From Marinobacterium rhizophilum (lineage in GTDB: Bacteria; Pseudomonadota; Gammaproteobacteria; Pseudomonadales; Balneatricaceae), in contig NZ_CP073347.1 in the NCBI RefSeq assembly GCF_024397915.1, positions 2,170,001-2,234,000 on the forward strand: a stretch of DNA of 64,000 nucleotides, written 5' to 3'. The notes beneath the pieces are model-generated. The model did no database searches and was not told the DNA's origin. It saw nothing but the letters and a program-made list of their open reading frames with translations. A program made the translations under genes and the position numbers. Positions 32,542 to 40,606 of the stretch are shown here, in pieces. Every line of letters starts with the position of its first letter. Position 1 is the stretch's first letter.

Positions 32542-32684
32542 TTATTCCGAAGGGATTTCGATCTCGATGTGTGTCTTGGGCTTGCAGCAGCAGGTGAGAA
32601 TCTCGTCATCGTGCAGGTCTACCAGACTGCTCCCTGTGAACAGCCTGCACCCTTTCCAACTCGCCGTCGAGCAGACGTACTCCT
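32542..32684 (-). pseudogene. Nearest decayed copy of the ferredoxin gene 3' end
   Basis: Reads VRLLDGELERVQ, an insertion GCTGTTCACAGGGAGCAGT that shifts the frame, then LVDLHDDEILTCCCKPKTH and IEIEIPSE followed by TAA. Same insertion as in the middle copy, so both descend from one altered ancestor. Its 5' edge abuts the heptamer repeat at 32682-32737. Confidence 0.85.
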
Positions 32685-32737
32685 TGAACCTTGAACCTTG
32701 AACCTTGAACCTTGAACCTTGAACCTTGAACCTTGAA
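32682..32737. repeat. Eight tandem CCTTGAA heptamers
   Basis: Eight exact copies of CCTTGAA (TTCAAGG on the other strand) plus a partial ninth, lying between the ferredoxin stop and the first decayed copy. The 7-bp unit is not a codon multiple, so the array belongs to non-coding DNA. Confidence 0.97.
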
Positions 32738-32752
32738 TCTTGCCCCTGTTGT

Positions 32753-33019
32753 TTATTCAGACGGAAGTTCGATCTCGATATGCGTTTTCGGTTTGCAGCA
32801 GCAGGTGAGGATCTCGTCATCGTGCAGGTCTACCAAGTAATCCTGCACCATCTCGACTTCACCATCCAGAAGTCTCACTTTGCAGGTTCCGCAGTAGCCG
32901 CCGCGACAGCTATAGGGTGCCGGAATCTCCTGCGCCTCCAGTGCATCCAGCAACGAAAACTCATACTGGAAGTAGAAGGTATGGTAGTTGCTCACCTTGA
33001 TGCGCGGAATCCCGGCCAT
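32753..33019 (-). CDS. yfaE: YfaE-type [2Fe-2S] ferredoxin for ribonucleotide reductase maintenance
   Basis: 88 residues from ATG 33019, with AAGGAG nine bases upstream. Plant-type [2Fe-2S] cysteines are in PYSCRGGYCGTCKV (C-x4-C-x2-C) with the fourth in EILTCCCKP. In E. coli, YfaE reduces the diferric centre of NrdB to restore its tyrosyl radical; size and position directly after nrdB support that role here. The gene is 31 bases downstream of nrdB. Its 3' end is repeated in decaying form three times downstream. Confidence 0.92.
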   Translation of the reverse strand: MAGIPRIKVSNYHTFYFQYEFSLLDALEAQEIPAPYSCRGGYCGTCKVRLLDGEVEMVQDYLVDLHDDEILTCCCKPKTHIEIELPSE

Positions 33020-33050
33020 GGTTCGCTCCTTGTCTGCGGGCATTACGCGG

Positions 33051-34181
33051 TTAGAAGTCAAAATCGTCGAAATCGCCGTCTCCCACCTCGTTATCGATCT
33101 GCCCCACCAGGTAGGAGCTGATCTCCGATTCCTGCGGCGCGACCTGTACGTTGTCGCTCACCAGCCAGGCATTCATCCAGGGCAGCGGGTTTTGCTTGGC
33201 CGGGAACAGCTCATCAAAGCCCAGCGCTTTCATGCGCACATTGGTGATGTACTCGACGTAGTCACTGAGGATCTTGGCGTTCAGGCCGATCATGGAACCG
33301 TCACGGAACAGGTACTGCGCCCAGTCCTTTTCCTGCTGCGCCGCTTCCGCGAAAATTTTGATCGCCTCTTCCCGGCACTCCTTTGCCACTTCCTTCATTT
33401 CCGGATCGTCGGCGCCATTGGCCATCAGGTTCAGCATGTGCTGGGTGCCGGTCAGGTGCAGAGCTTCGTCCCGCGCGATCAGCTTGATGATCTTGGCATT
33501 GCCTTCCATGATGGCCCGTTCGGCAAACGCGAAGGAGCAGGCAAAGCTGACGTAAAAGCGAATCGCCTCCAGCACGTTGACCGACACCAGCGTCAGGTAC
33601 AGGGTACGCTTGAGGTTGCGCAGGCTGGCATCGACCTTCTTGCCCTTGACCTCATGCTCACCCGGACCGTAGATGCCATACACCTGCACCAGGGCGATAA
33701 ACTCGTCATACAGCCGGGTAACGGACTCGGCGCGCTTGACGATCTCCTGGTTGGTGACGATCTGGTCGAACACCAGGGACGGCTCGGTGATGATGTTGCG
33801 GATGATATGGGTGTAGGAACGACTGTGAATGGTTTCACTGAAGGCCCAGGTTTCGAACCAGGTTTCCAGCTCGGGCAGGGACACCACCGGCAAAAAGGCA
33901 ATATTGGGCGAGCGCCCCTGCACGGAATCCAGCAGCGTCTGGTATTTCAGGTTGCTGAGAAAGATGTGCTTCTCATGCTCCGGCATCGCCATGAAGTCCT
34001 TGCGGTCGGTCGACAGATCGACTTCCTCGGGACGCCAGAAAAATGAAAGCTGCTTCTCGATCAGCTTTTCGAAGATGGGAAACTTCTGCTTGTCGTAACG
34101 GGCAACGTTGACACTGCGGCCGAAGAACATCGGTTCGAGCGTGGCATCATGGGTAGACGGATTGAACGTGGAATAAGCCAT
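33051..34181 (-). CDS. nrdB: Class Ia ribonucleotide reductase beta subunit
   Basis: 376 residues from ATG 34181 (MAYSTFNPSTHDATLEPMFF), the same length as E. coli NrdB; AAGGAA lies upstream. Holds the diiron-tyrosyl radical cofactor. Metal-site segments are LDSVQGRSP, ETWAFSETIHSRSYTHIIRN (carrying the radical tyrosine), EAIRFYVSFACSFAFAE and RDEALHLTGTQH. The C-terminal DNEVGDGDFDDFDF tail docks NrdA. It lies between nrdA (94 bases upstream) and the ferredoxin gene. Confidence 0.97.
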   Translation of the reverse strand: MAYSTFNPSTHDATLEPMFFGRSVNVARYDKQKFPIFEKLIEKQLSFFWRPEEVDLSTDRKDFMAMPEHEKHIFLSNLKYQTLLDSVQGRSPNIAFLPVVSLPELETWFETWAFSETIHSRSYTHIIRNIITEPSLVFDQIVTNQEIVKRAESVTRLYDEFIALVQVYGIYGPGEHEVKGKKVDASLRNLKRTLYLTLVSVNVLEAIRFYVSFACSFAFAERAIMEGNAKIIKLIARDEALHLTGTQHMLNLMANGADDPEMKEVAKECREEAIKIFAEAAQQEKDWAQYLFRDGSMIGLNAKILSDYVEYITNVRMKALGFDELFPAKQNPLPWMNAWLVSDNVQVAPQESEISSYLVGQIDNEVGDGDFDDFDF

Positions 34182-34275
34182 TAATTCCTTAAAGCTCCGA
34201 AAGAACTGCAACCGGGCAGGACGAGGCCACCATCCGGAGACGGCGGCCTCGCCCTGTATCTCTGAGCGCTGCGTG

Positions 34276-36537
34276 TTACAGCTTGCAGGCGCCGCCTTCA
34301 CAGCCATCATCCTGGCCATCGGACGCACCATCACGGGTGTTGTGGTAGTACAGCGTCTTGACGCCATATTTGTACGCGGTCAGCAGGTCCTTGAGCAGCT
34401 GCTTCATCGGCACCTTGTCGCCCGGGAATTTGCTGGGGTCATAGTTGGTGTTCGACGAAATCGCCTGATCGACGAACTTCTGCATGATACCCACCAGCTG
34501 CAGGTAGCCTTCGTTGCTCGGGATGCTCCAGAGCAGCTCGTACTGCTGCTTGAGCTCCAGGTACTCCGGCACCACCTGCTTCATGATGCCATCCTTGCTC
34601 GCCTTCACCGAGACAAAGCCACGAGGCGGCTCGATACCGTTGGTGGAGTTGGTGATCTGCGAGGAAGTTTCGCAGGGCATCAGCGCGGTCAGGGTGCTGT
34701 TGCGCAGGCCAAATTCCTTGATGTCCTCGCGCAGCGTTTCCCAGAAATAGTGCAGCGGCTCGTCGCAGAACTCGTCGACTTCACGCTTGTAGGTATCAAT
34801 GGGCAACAGCCCCTTGGCATAGGTCGTCTCGTCGAATTTCGGGCACGCGCCCCGCTCTTTCGCCAGCTGGTTGGAGGCCTTGAGCAGGTAGTACTGAATC
34901 GCCTCGAAGGTGCGGTGCACCAGACCATTGGCCGAACCGTCGGAGTAGCGCACGCCGTTCTTGGCCAGGTAGTAGGCGAAGTTGGTCACGCCCACACCCA
35001 GGGTACGGCGCCAGTTGGTGGCATTGTGGGCCGCCAGAATCGGGTAGTCCTGGTAATCCAGCAGGTTGTCCAGCGCCCGCACGATCAGGTCGGACAGGTT
35101 TTCCAGCTCGTCGAGGTTGGCCAGGGCACCGAGGTTGAACGCCGACAGGGTGCACAGGGCAATTTCACCGTCCGGATCGTTCACATCACGCAGCGGCTTG
35201 GTGGGCAGCGCGATTTCCAGACACAGGTTAGACTGCTTGACCGGCGCAACCTTGGGATCGAACGGGCTGTGGGTGTTGCAGTGATCCACGTTCTGAATGT
35301 AGATACGGCCGGTGGAGGCGCGTTCGGAGGCCAGCAGGCCAAACAGCTCGACCGCCTTGATGGTCTTTTTGCGAATCGCAGGATCCTGTTCGTACTGCAC
35401 GTACAGGCGCTCGAACTCGGCCTGGTCGGCGAAAAAGGCATCGTACAGGCCCGGCACTTCGTGCGGGCTGAACAGGGTAATGCTTTCACCCTTGATCAGG
35501 CGCTGGTACATCAGCTTGTTGAGCTGCACGCCATAGTCGATATGACGCACGCGGTTCTCTTCCACGCCGCGGTTGTTTTTCAGTACCAGCAGGGACTCCA
35601 CCTCCAGGTGCCACAGCGGGTAGAACAATGTTGCCGCGCCACCGCGCACACCGCCCTGGGAACAGGATTTGACCGCCGTCTGGAAATGCTTGTAGAACGG
35701 GATGCAGCCGGTGTGGAAGGCTTCACCGTTGCGAATCGGGCTGCCGATGGCGCGGATCTGGCCGGCGTTGATGCCGATGCCGGCACGCTGGGACACATAC
35801 TTGACGATGGCACCGGCCGTGGCGTTGATCGAATCCAGGCTGTCATCGCACTCGATCAGCACGCAGGAGCTGAACTGGCGCGTAGGGGTACGCACACCGG
35901 CCATGATCGGCGTCGGCAGGGACAGCTTGAACAGCGAGGTGGCATCGTAGAAGCGACGCACGTAGTCCAGCCGCGTTTCTGCCGGGTAGTTGGCGAACAG
36001 GCAGGCCGCCACCAGCATGTAGAGGATCTGCGGGCTTTCGTAGATATCGCCGGTTACCCGGTTCTGTACCAGGTACTTGCCTTCCAGCTGCTTGACGGCC
36101 ACGTAGCTGAAGTTCATGTCGCGATCGTGTACCAGGTAGCCGTTGAGCTCGTCCCAGTCCTGCGCGCTGTAGTCTTCCAGCAGGTGGCGGTCGTAGCGCT
36201 TGCTATCCACCATGCGGGCAACATGCTCCTGCAGGTGCGGCGGCTCGAAGGCACCGAAGGCACGTTTGCGCAGGTGGAAGATCGCCAGGCGAGCCGCCAG
36301 GTACTGGTAGTCCGGGGCATTTTCCGAAATCAGGTCAGCGGCTGACTTGATCAGGGTCTCGTGGATATCGGAGGTCTTGATACCATCATAGAACTGCAGA
36401 TGGGCCTTGAGTTCGACTTCGGACGGAGACACATTGTCCAGGCCCTGGGCAGCCCAGATTACGACACGGTGAATTTTCTCGAGGTCGATAGTTTCACGTC
36501 GACCGTCCCGTTTTGTAACCATCAAATCTTGCTGCAT
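34276..36537 (-). CDS. nrdA: Class Ia ribonucleotide reductase alpha subunit
   Basis: 753 residues from ATG 36537 (MQQDLMVTKRDGRRETIDL), with AGGAG ten bases upstream; the frame extends further but without family similarity. Reduces ribonucleoside diphosphates. An N-terminal ATP-cone gives dATP control. Active-site cysteines are in FSSCVLIECDD and NLCLEIALPT, and the C-terminal shuttle pair ends the protein as DDGCEGGACKL, nearly identical to E. coli. Upstream lie two NrdR boxes. Confidence 0.97.
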   Translation of the reverse strand: MQQDLMVTKRDGRRETIDLEKIHRVVIWAAQGLDNVSPSEVELKAHLQFYDGIKTSDIHETLIKSAADLISENAPDYQYLAARLAIFHLRKRAFGAFEPPHLQEHVARMVDSKRYDRHLLEDYSAQDWDELNGYLVHDRDMNFSYVAVKQLEGKYLVQNRVTGDIYESPQILYMLVAACLFANYPAETRLDYVRRFYDATSLFKLSLPTPIMAGVRTPTRQFSSCVLIECDDSLDSINATAGAIVKYVSQRAGIGINAGQIRAIGSPIRNGEAFHTGCIPFYKHFQTAVKSCSQGGVRGGAATLFYPLWHLEVESLLVLKNNRGVEENRVRHIDYGVQLNKLMYQRLIKGESITLFSPHEVPGLYDAFFADQAEFERLYVQYEQDPAIRKKTIKAVELFGLLASERASTGRIYIQNVDHCNTHSPFDPKVAPVKQSNLCLEIALPTKPLRDVNDPDGEIALCTLSAFNLGALANLDELENLSDLIVRALDNLLDYQDYPILAAHNATNWRRTLGVGVTNFAYYLAKNGVRYSDGSANGLVHRTFEAIQYYLLKASNQLAKERGACPKFDETTYAKGLLPIDTYKREVDEFCDEPLHYFWETLREDIKEFGLRNSTLTALMPCETSSQITNSTNGIEPPRGFVSVKASKDGIMKQVVPEYLELKQQYELLWSIPSNEGYLQLVGIMQKFVDQAISSNTNYDPSKFPGDKVPMKQLLKDLLTAYKYGVKTLYYHNTRDGASDGQDDGCEGGACKL

Positions 36538-36687
36538 CCGTCGCCTACTCCTGGATGTTGTGTCTGTCGTCTGAGCGCCAGTTCGTCGCACAACAGCCGT
36601 CGCCAATACAGCTTCGAGTACAGCACTCAAAGGTGAATTCAGGCAACAGCAAAGCCGGTTTCATACTGAGGGATCACCGCAGATGAA

Positions 36688-36734
36688 ACACAACATATAG
36701 TGGACGCTGGATTAATTGGCACTAAATATAGATA
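36688..36734 (-). promoter_or_regulatory. nrdA: Pair of NrdR boxes upstream of nrdA
   Basis: Box 1 is ACACAACATATAGTGG (36688-36703), matching the NrdR consensus ACACWATATATWGTGT at 14 of 16 positions. Box 2 is GCACTAAATATAGATA from 36719, a weaker 11 of 16. Their starts are 31 bp apart, the three-helical-turn spacing known for NrdR sites. No nrdR gene is in the window. Confidence 0.75.
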
Positions 36735-36752
36735 CAAACCGTTTTTTTTCAA
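36725..36752 (-). promoter_or_regulatory. nrdA: Candidate nrdA promoter overlapping NrdR box 2
   Basis: On the minus strand TTGAAA (36752-36747) and TATATT (36730-36725) with a 16-base spacer. The -10 lies inside the second NrdR box and the first box lies just downstream, so NrdR binding would block polymerase. Confidence 0.5.
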
Positions 36753-37058
36753 CTCTTGATTTAGCAAAGTATTCTGTGTAGCCAGGGCCCCTGCAGCCCC
36801 CAAAAGCCGGTACTTCGGGAGCTGTACACAAAATGAGGTCCCGGTAAATTTATATAAAAAAACTGCTTTACAAAACGACCAGACAGGCCACCCCGCCACC
36901 CAAGAAACCACTGTTCAAATAACACCCAGAAATTGCACCTTTGCAGAGAGTGTGGCGCCAGGGATATTGCACAAATAACGGTCAGGCTCGCCCCTGAAAT
37001 ACGACAAGATGCCAAACCTGCCGCCGAGTCCGTTGTACGATAAATACAGCCGCTGCAG
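36753..37058. other. Non-coding stretch between nrdA promoter and the hydroxylase gene
   Basis: About 300 bases with no supportable gene. AT content is above that of the neighbours and I see no clear terminator or further operator. Confidence 0.4.
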
Positions 37059-37886
37059 CTACCGTCTGTCCTCCGAGCGAGCCGGATTCGAAACTTCCGA
37101 CTCGGGAGCACGGAACGGAATCAGCACCAGTTGCATCAGGCCGAGCCGGTCTTCGCGCTGGTATTCATGCAGGCCGATCGTCATGCCCTGGTGTCCGGCG
37201 GATGGCTGCTCGCGGTAGCTGCCCAGCAGCCGGTCCCACAGGGAAATAAAAAAACCGTAATTGCTATTGGTTTCCGCCGGAATGACCGAATGGTGCACCC
37301 GGTGCATGTCCGGCGTTACCAGCAACCAGCGCAGCCACGCATCCAGCCTCAAAGGCAATCGCAGGTTGGCATGGTTAAACAGGGCCGCCGCGCTGAGCGT
37401 CGCCTCGAACACCAGCACCACCAATGGACTGATACCCAGTACCGCCACCAGCGCGACCTTGTACAGCAGTGACAACAGGATTTCCAGCGGGTGGAACCGA
37501 AATCCGCTGGAGAGATCAAGATCAAGGTCCGTGTGATGTACAAGGTGCAGCCGCCAGAACAGAGGCACAACGTGAAACAGCCGATGCTGCAGGTAGATCG
37601 CCAGATCCAGTAACAGGAAACCGGCAACAGCAGTCAGCCAGACCGGCAGGGACTGTACATTGAAGAGCCCCCACCCCTGTGCCTGTGCATACAGTGCCAT
37701 CCCCAGTGCCGCTGCCCCCAAAGTGAGCCGCTGCGCCAGGATATCGATACCCAGCAAACCCAGGTTGATACCCCAGCGCCTGGCCCGCGTCTGACGACGC
37801 GGGCGCCTTGGCCAGGCATGCTCACACAGGGCCACCAGCACGAAAACAGCCACAAAAATCAGTAGTCGCAGCGCCGTCTCGGACAT
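37059..37886 (-). CDS. Fatty acid hydroxylase/sterol desaturase superfamily membrane protein
   Basis: 275 residues with four or five helices. Three histidine clusters for a di-iron site are visible: HRLFH, HLVHHTD and HRVHHS, with HHSVIPAETNSNYGF following as in the bacterial subfamily. It would hydroxylate or desaturate a lipid or alkyl chain at the membrane. The substrate is not predictable; bacterial members act on fatty acids, carotenoids or ether lipids. Single gene, divergent from the secreted COG4315 gene. Confidence 0.88.
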   Translation of the reverse strand: MSETALRLLIFVAVFVLVALCEHAWPRRPRRQTRARRWGINLGLLGIDILAQRLTLGAAALGMALYAQAQGWGLFNVQSLPVWLTAVAGFLLLDLAIYLQHRLFHVVPLFWRLHLVHHTDLDLDLSSGFRFHPLEILLSLLYKVALVAVLGISPLVVLVFEATLSAAALFNHANLRLPLRLDAWLRWLLVTPDMHRVHHSVIPAETNSNYGFFISLWDRLLGSYREQPSAGHQGMTIGLHEYQREDRLGLMQLVLIPFRAPESEVSNPARSEDRR

Positions 37887-38044
37887 TCTGCTCTCTCCAA
37901 AAAATAAATGTGATACGTCAGTTGGACAAAGGCCTGACGAGGTACGGCGCCGCCTCGAAAAAAATAATTGCCTCCACGGGGAATAACCCCGCCTGTCGAT
38001 TGTTTATCCCAGTGAAGACAGCACTCATCAAGGAATCGTTCAAC

Positions 38045-38416
38045 ATGCGTAAACGTACACTGACCACCGTACTCTCCCTGCTGATCAGCGCGCCGCTGCT
38101 GGCCGCCCCCGCCGTGCCCGGCGACAGTGCCCAGGGCGAAATCCTCACCGATGCAAGAGGCATGAGTCTCTACACCTTTGACAAGGACAGCAATGGCCTG
38201 TCCTCCTGCTATGATGCCTGTGCCCAGAACTGGCCACCGCTGCTGGCCGAGCCAGGTGACGGAGCCGATGGCAACTTTGCCATTAGCGAACGCACCGATG
38301 GCAACCTGCAGTGGACCTACAAAGGGGCGCCGCTGTATGGTTTTATCAAGGATCAGCAGGCCGGCGACATTAGCGGTGATGGCCTCAAGGGCGTCTGGCA
38401 TCTGGCCCGTCCCTGA
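38045..38416 (+). CDS. Secreted COG4315-type small protein
   Basis: 123 residues. A signal peptide covers about residues 1-21 (LTTVLSLLISAPLLAAPA). The mature chain contains GEILTDARGMSLYTFDKDSNG and CYDACAQNWPPLLA, the repeat of secreted/lipoprotein-15 family proteins of unknown function, with a conserved C-x3-C. No lipobox cysteine is seen, so it is probably soluble periplasmic. An ECF sigma factor gene starts 77 bases downstream in the same direction; co-regulation is possible. Confidence 0.85.
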   Translation: MRKRTLTTVLSLLISAPLLAAPAVPGDSAQGEILTDARGMSLYTFDKDSNGLSSCYDACAQNWPPLLAEPGDGADGNFAISERTDGNLQWTYKGAPLYGFIKDQQAGDISGDGLKGVWHLARP

Positions 38417-38492
38417 TTCACCGGGGCCATACCGCTGACAGAACGCGCGCGCGTCAGGCTCCGGCGACCTGCCGCGCCAAGGACCGCACCTT

Positions 38493-38990
38493 GTGAACAA
38501 GAATGACCTCGTAGACCACCTGCCAGACCTGCGCCGCTATGCCCGCTCGCTGCTCTACACACCCAGCGATGCCGAGGACCTGGTACAGGAAACCCTGCTG
38601 TCTGCACTGAGCAACCTGCCACTGTGGCTAAGGCGCAACAAGCATCGCGCCTGGCTGTTCAGCATTATGCACAACAATTTCGTCAACCAGGTGCAGCAGG
38701 GCAAAACACGGGAAAAGCACTTTCCCAGCCTGGTCACACTCTATGGCGATCCGATTGAAACACCTGCTTGCGATGTCTCGCCGGGACTTCACCGGGCGCT
38801 GCAATGCCTGTCGGTGGATGACCGGTCACTGCTGCTGCTCGTCGCCCAGGCGGGCTTCAGCTACGCGCAGGTTGCCCATATTCTGGAGCTGCCCCAGGGT
38901 ACGGTCATGTCCCGACTGCACCGGGCCCGGCACAAGCTGCGCTCACTGCTTGAGCAGGCTGACAACAACCGCTACCGGGAACAGCAATGA
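38493..38990 (+). CDS. ECF RNA polymerase sigma factor
   Basis: 165 residues with a GTG start at 38493 (AAGGA eleven bases upstream). Region 2 is LRRYARSLLYTPSDAEDLVQETLLSAL and the -10-recognition segment continues HRAWLFSIMHNNFVNQ. Region 4 is FSYAQVAHILELPQGTVMSRLHRARHKLR. Its stop overlaps the next gene (ATGA), which encodes a one-helix membrane protein with the properties of its anti-sigma factor. The signal sensed is unknown. Confidence 0.92.
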   Translation: MNKNDLVDHLPDLRRYARSLLYTPSDAEDLVQETLLSALSNLPLWLRRNKHRAWLFSIMHNNFVNQVQQGKTREKHFPSLVTLYGDPIETPACDVSPGLHRALQCLSVDDRSLLLLVAQAGFSYAQVAHILELPQGTVMSRLHRARHKLRSLLEQADNNRYREQQ

Positions 38991-39781
38991 GTACCTCGTA
39001 CAACAGTCCAACCGAGGGCCTGCCCTTCGATGCCGACCAGATGGAGCTGTGGCTGACAGCACGGCTGCCGGACACGCAGCAGCGCCACATTGATGACTGG
39101 CTGCGCCACCATCCGCAACACCTGCGCTACTGGCAGGCACTGCAGCAGGATCAGCGTGCACTGGCACAGCTACAACCGCCGCTGGAACAACGCTTTCTAG
39201 ACGACTACGACCTGAAACCCTCGCAAGCCACGCCTTCGGCTCGCCGCTTGCGCCTGCCCGTCATGCCGATATTTTCGGGTTTTGCACTGGGCTGCCTCTG
39301 CACCGCCCTGGCACTGCCCTTCTGGACCACGACACCTTCTGTCCAGGTGCAACAGCCAGCTTTCGTACAGAGCGCGATGCAGGCCCATGCGCTTTACAGT
39401 GTCGAAGTACGGCATCCGGTGGAGGTCGGCGGGGGGGAGCAGGCGCACCTGCTGACATGGCTGTCCAAACGCCTTGATCGCCCCCTGAGCGCACCGGATC
39501 TCAGCACACTGGGCTTCGAACTGCTCGGCGGTCGCCTGCTGCCGGCGGCGGACAGCCCGGCGGCACAACTGATGTACCAGGATGCCGGCGGTGAGCGCAT
39601 CACCCTGTATATTGCTGCGGCGGCCAACAGCCAGCCCAGCAGTTTCCTGTTCAGCGAACACCGCGGGCTATCGACCTTCTACTGGGTGGATAGCCACTGG
39701 GGCTACAGCCTGAGCGGGCGTATCGACCGGGCCCGCCTGTCACAACTGTCGAACCAGGTGTACCAGGCGCTCATGCTGTAG
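38987..39781 (+). CDS. Putative anti-sigma factor
   Basis: 264 residues. The N-terminal cytoplasmic part (LWLTARLPDTQQRHIDDWLRHHPQHLRYW) resembles the zinc-less anti-sigma/FecR-like N-domain. One membrane helix lies at about residues 93-113 (MPIFSGFALGCLCTALALPF). A periplasmic domain with EVRHPVEVGGGEQAHLLTWLSKRLDRPL matches the C-terminal anti-sigma pattern common in Pseudomonas ECF pairs. Coupled to the sigma gene by a 4-base overlap. Confidence 0.88.
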   Translation: MSTSYNSPTEGLPFDADQMELWLTARLPDTQQRHIDDWLRHHPQHLRYWQALQQDQRALAQLQPPLEQRFLDDYDLKPSQATPSARRLRLPVMPIFSGFALGCLCTALALPFWTTTPSVQVQQPAFVQSAMQAHALYSVEVRHPVEVGGGEQAHLLTWLSKRLDRPLSAPDLSTLGFELLGGRLLPAADSPAAQLMYQDAGGERITLYIAAAANSQPSSFLFSEHRGLSTFYWVDSHWGYSLSGRIDRARLSQLSNQVYQALML

Positions 39782-39812
39782 GCGGCCATGGGGTGCTCGC
39801 GACCGCCAGATC

Positions 39813-39830
39813 GCCGGCAACGTTGCCGGC
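39813..39830. repeat. Perfect 18-bp palindrome
   Basis: GCCGGCAACGTTGCCGGC is self-complementary over 18 bp, 32 bases after the anti-sigma stop and about 95 before the flavin reductase start. Could be a transcription hairpin or an operator; there is no T-tract. Confidence 0.6.
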
Positions 39831-39924
39831 CCGGCGCAAAGGCCTTAAGCTGGCCGGTGCAGAGTGGGCCATACAGCGGCTCGCCTGCGCCCCCGACAGC
39901 CCACTGACCAGCACCGAGTTGCCC

Positions 39925-40536
39925 ATGATCTTTGACCTCGACACCCTGTCGCCCAATCGCCGATACCACCTGATGACGCAGGGCCTGGTGCCACGCCCCA
40001 TTGCCTGGATTCTGAGCCGCAATGACAACGACAGCCTCAACCTGGCGCCCTTTTCGTTTTTTAATGCCGTCTGTTCCGACCCGCCGCTGCTGATGCTGTC
40101 GATCGGGCGCAAGGATGGCGGCGAAATCAAGGATTCGCGCCGTAATATTCTCAGCAAGCGTGACTTTGTCATTCAGATCCCGTCCCGGCACCATGCCAGC
40201 GCCGTGACCGCCAGTGCTGCAAGCCTCGAATATGAAGAGTCGGAACTGGCATCGCTGGAGCTGGAACTGACGGACTTTCCCGGCTGCAGCGTACCGCGCA
40301 TCGCCGATGCCGGTATTGCCATGCACTGTGAATTCCACGACGTGCATTACCTGGGCCCGGCCGAGCAGGCCATAGTCTATGCCCGTGTGCGCCAGTTTTA
40401 TGCCAGTGACGACCTGGTCAGCGAAACCAACGGCCGCTACAGCATCAATGCCGCCGCACTGGATCCGCTGGCCCGCCTGGGCGGCGCCCAGTATGCCGGC
40501 CTTGGCGAACTCTTTGCCATCGCTCGGCCGTCCTGA
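39925..40536 (+). CDS. Flavin reductase-like (FMN-binding split barrel) protein
   Basis: 203 residues from ATG 39925; the frame extends to 39793 but similarity starts at MIFDLDTLSPNRRYHLMTQG. The family core is VPRPIAWILSRNDND, NLAPFSFFNAVCSDPPLLMLSIG and RNILSKRDFVIQI, typical of flavin reductase domain proteins binding FMN. The reaction and partner are unknown; such proteins either supply reduced flavin or act as flavoenzymes. It converges with the EamA exporter gene, the two stops about 49 bases apart. Confidence 0.82.
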   Translation: MIFDLDTLSPNRRYHLMTQGLVPRPIAWILSRNDNDSLNLAPFSFFNAVCSDPPLLMLSIGRKDGGEIKDSRRNILSKRDFVIQIPSRHHASAVTASAASLEYEESELASLELELTDFPGCSVPRIADAGIAMHCEFHDVHYLGPAEQAIVYARVRQFYASDDLVSETNGRYSINAAALDPLARLGGAQYAGLGELFAIARPS

Positions 40537-40559
40537 CCCCCTCTCCGCCCGCCCAGCAG

Positions 40560-40606
40560 CAGGCCCAGGCACCAGTGGGTGCTGCTAGGCTCCAGGCTTG
40601 GGCCTG
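40560..40606. terminator. Hairpin between convergent flavin reductase and EamA genes
   Basis: CAGGCCCA and TGGGCCTG form an 8-bp outer stem with partial inner pairing (CACC/GGTG). It spans the EamA stop and could serve transcripts from both sides. No strong T-tract on either side. Confidence 0.45.

Noticed and set aside
34273..36345. 690-codon plus-strand frame opposite nrdA
   Set aside because: Reverse-strand shadow; nrdA is certain from its motifs and C-terminal CEGGAC.
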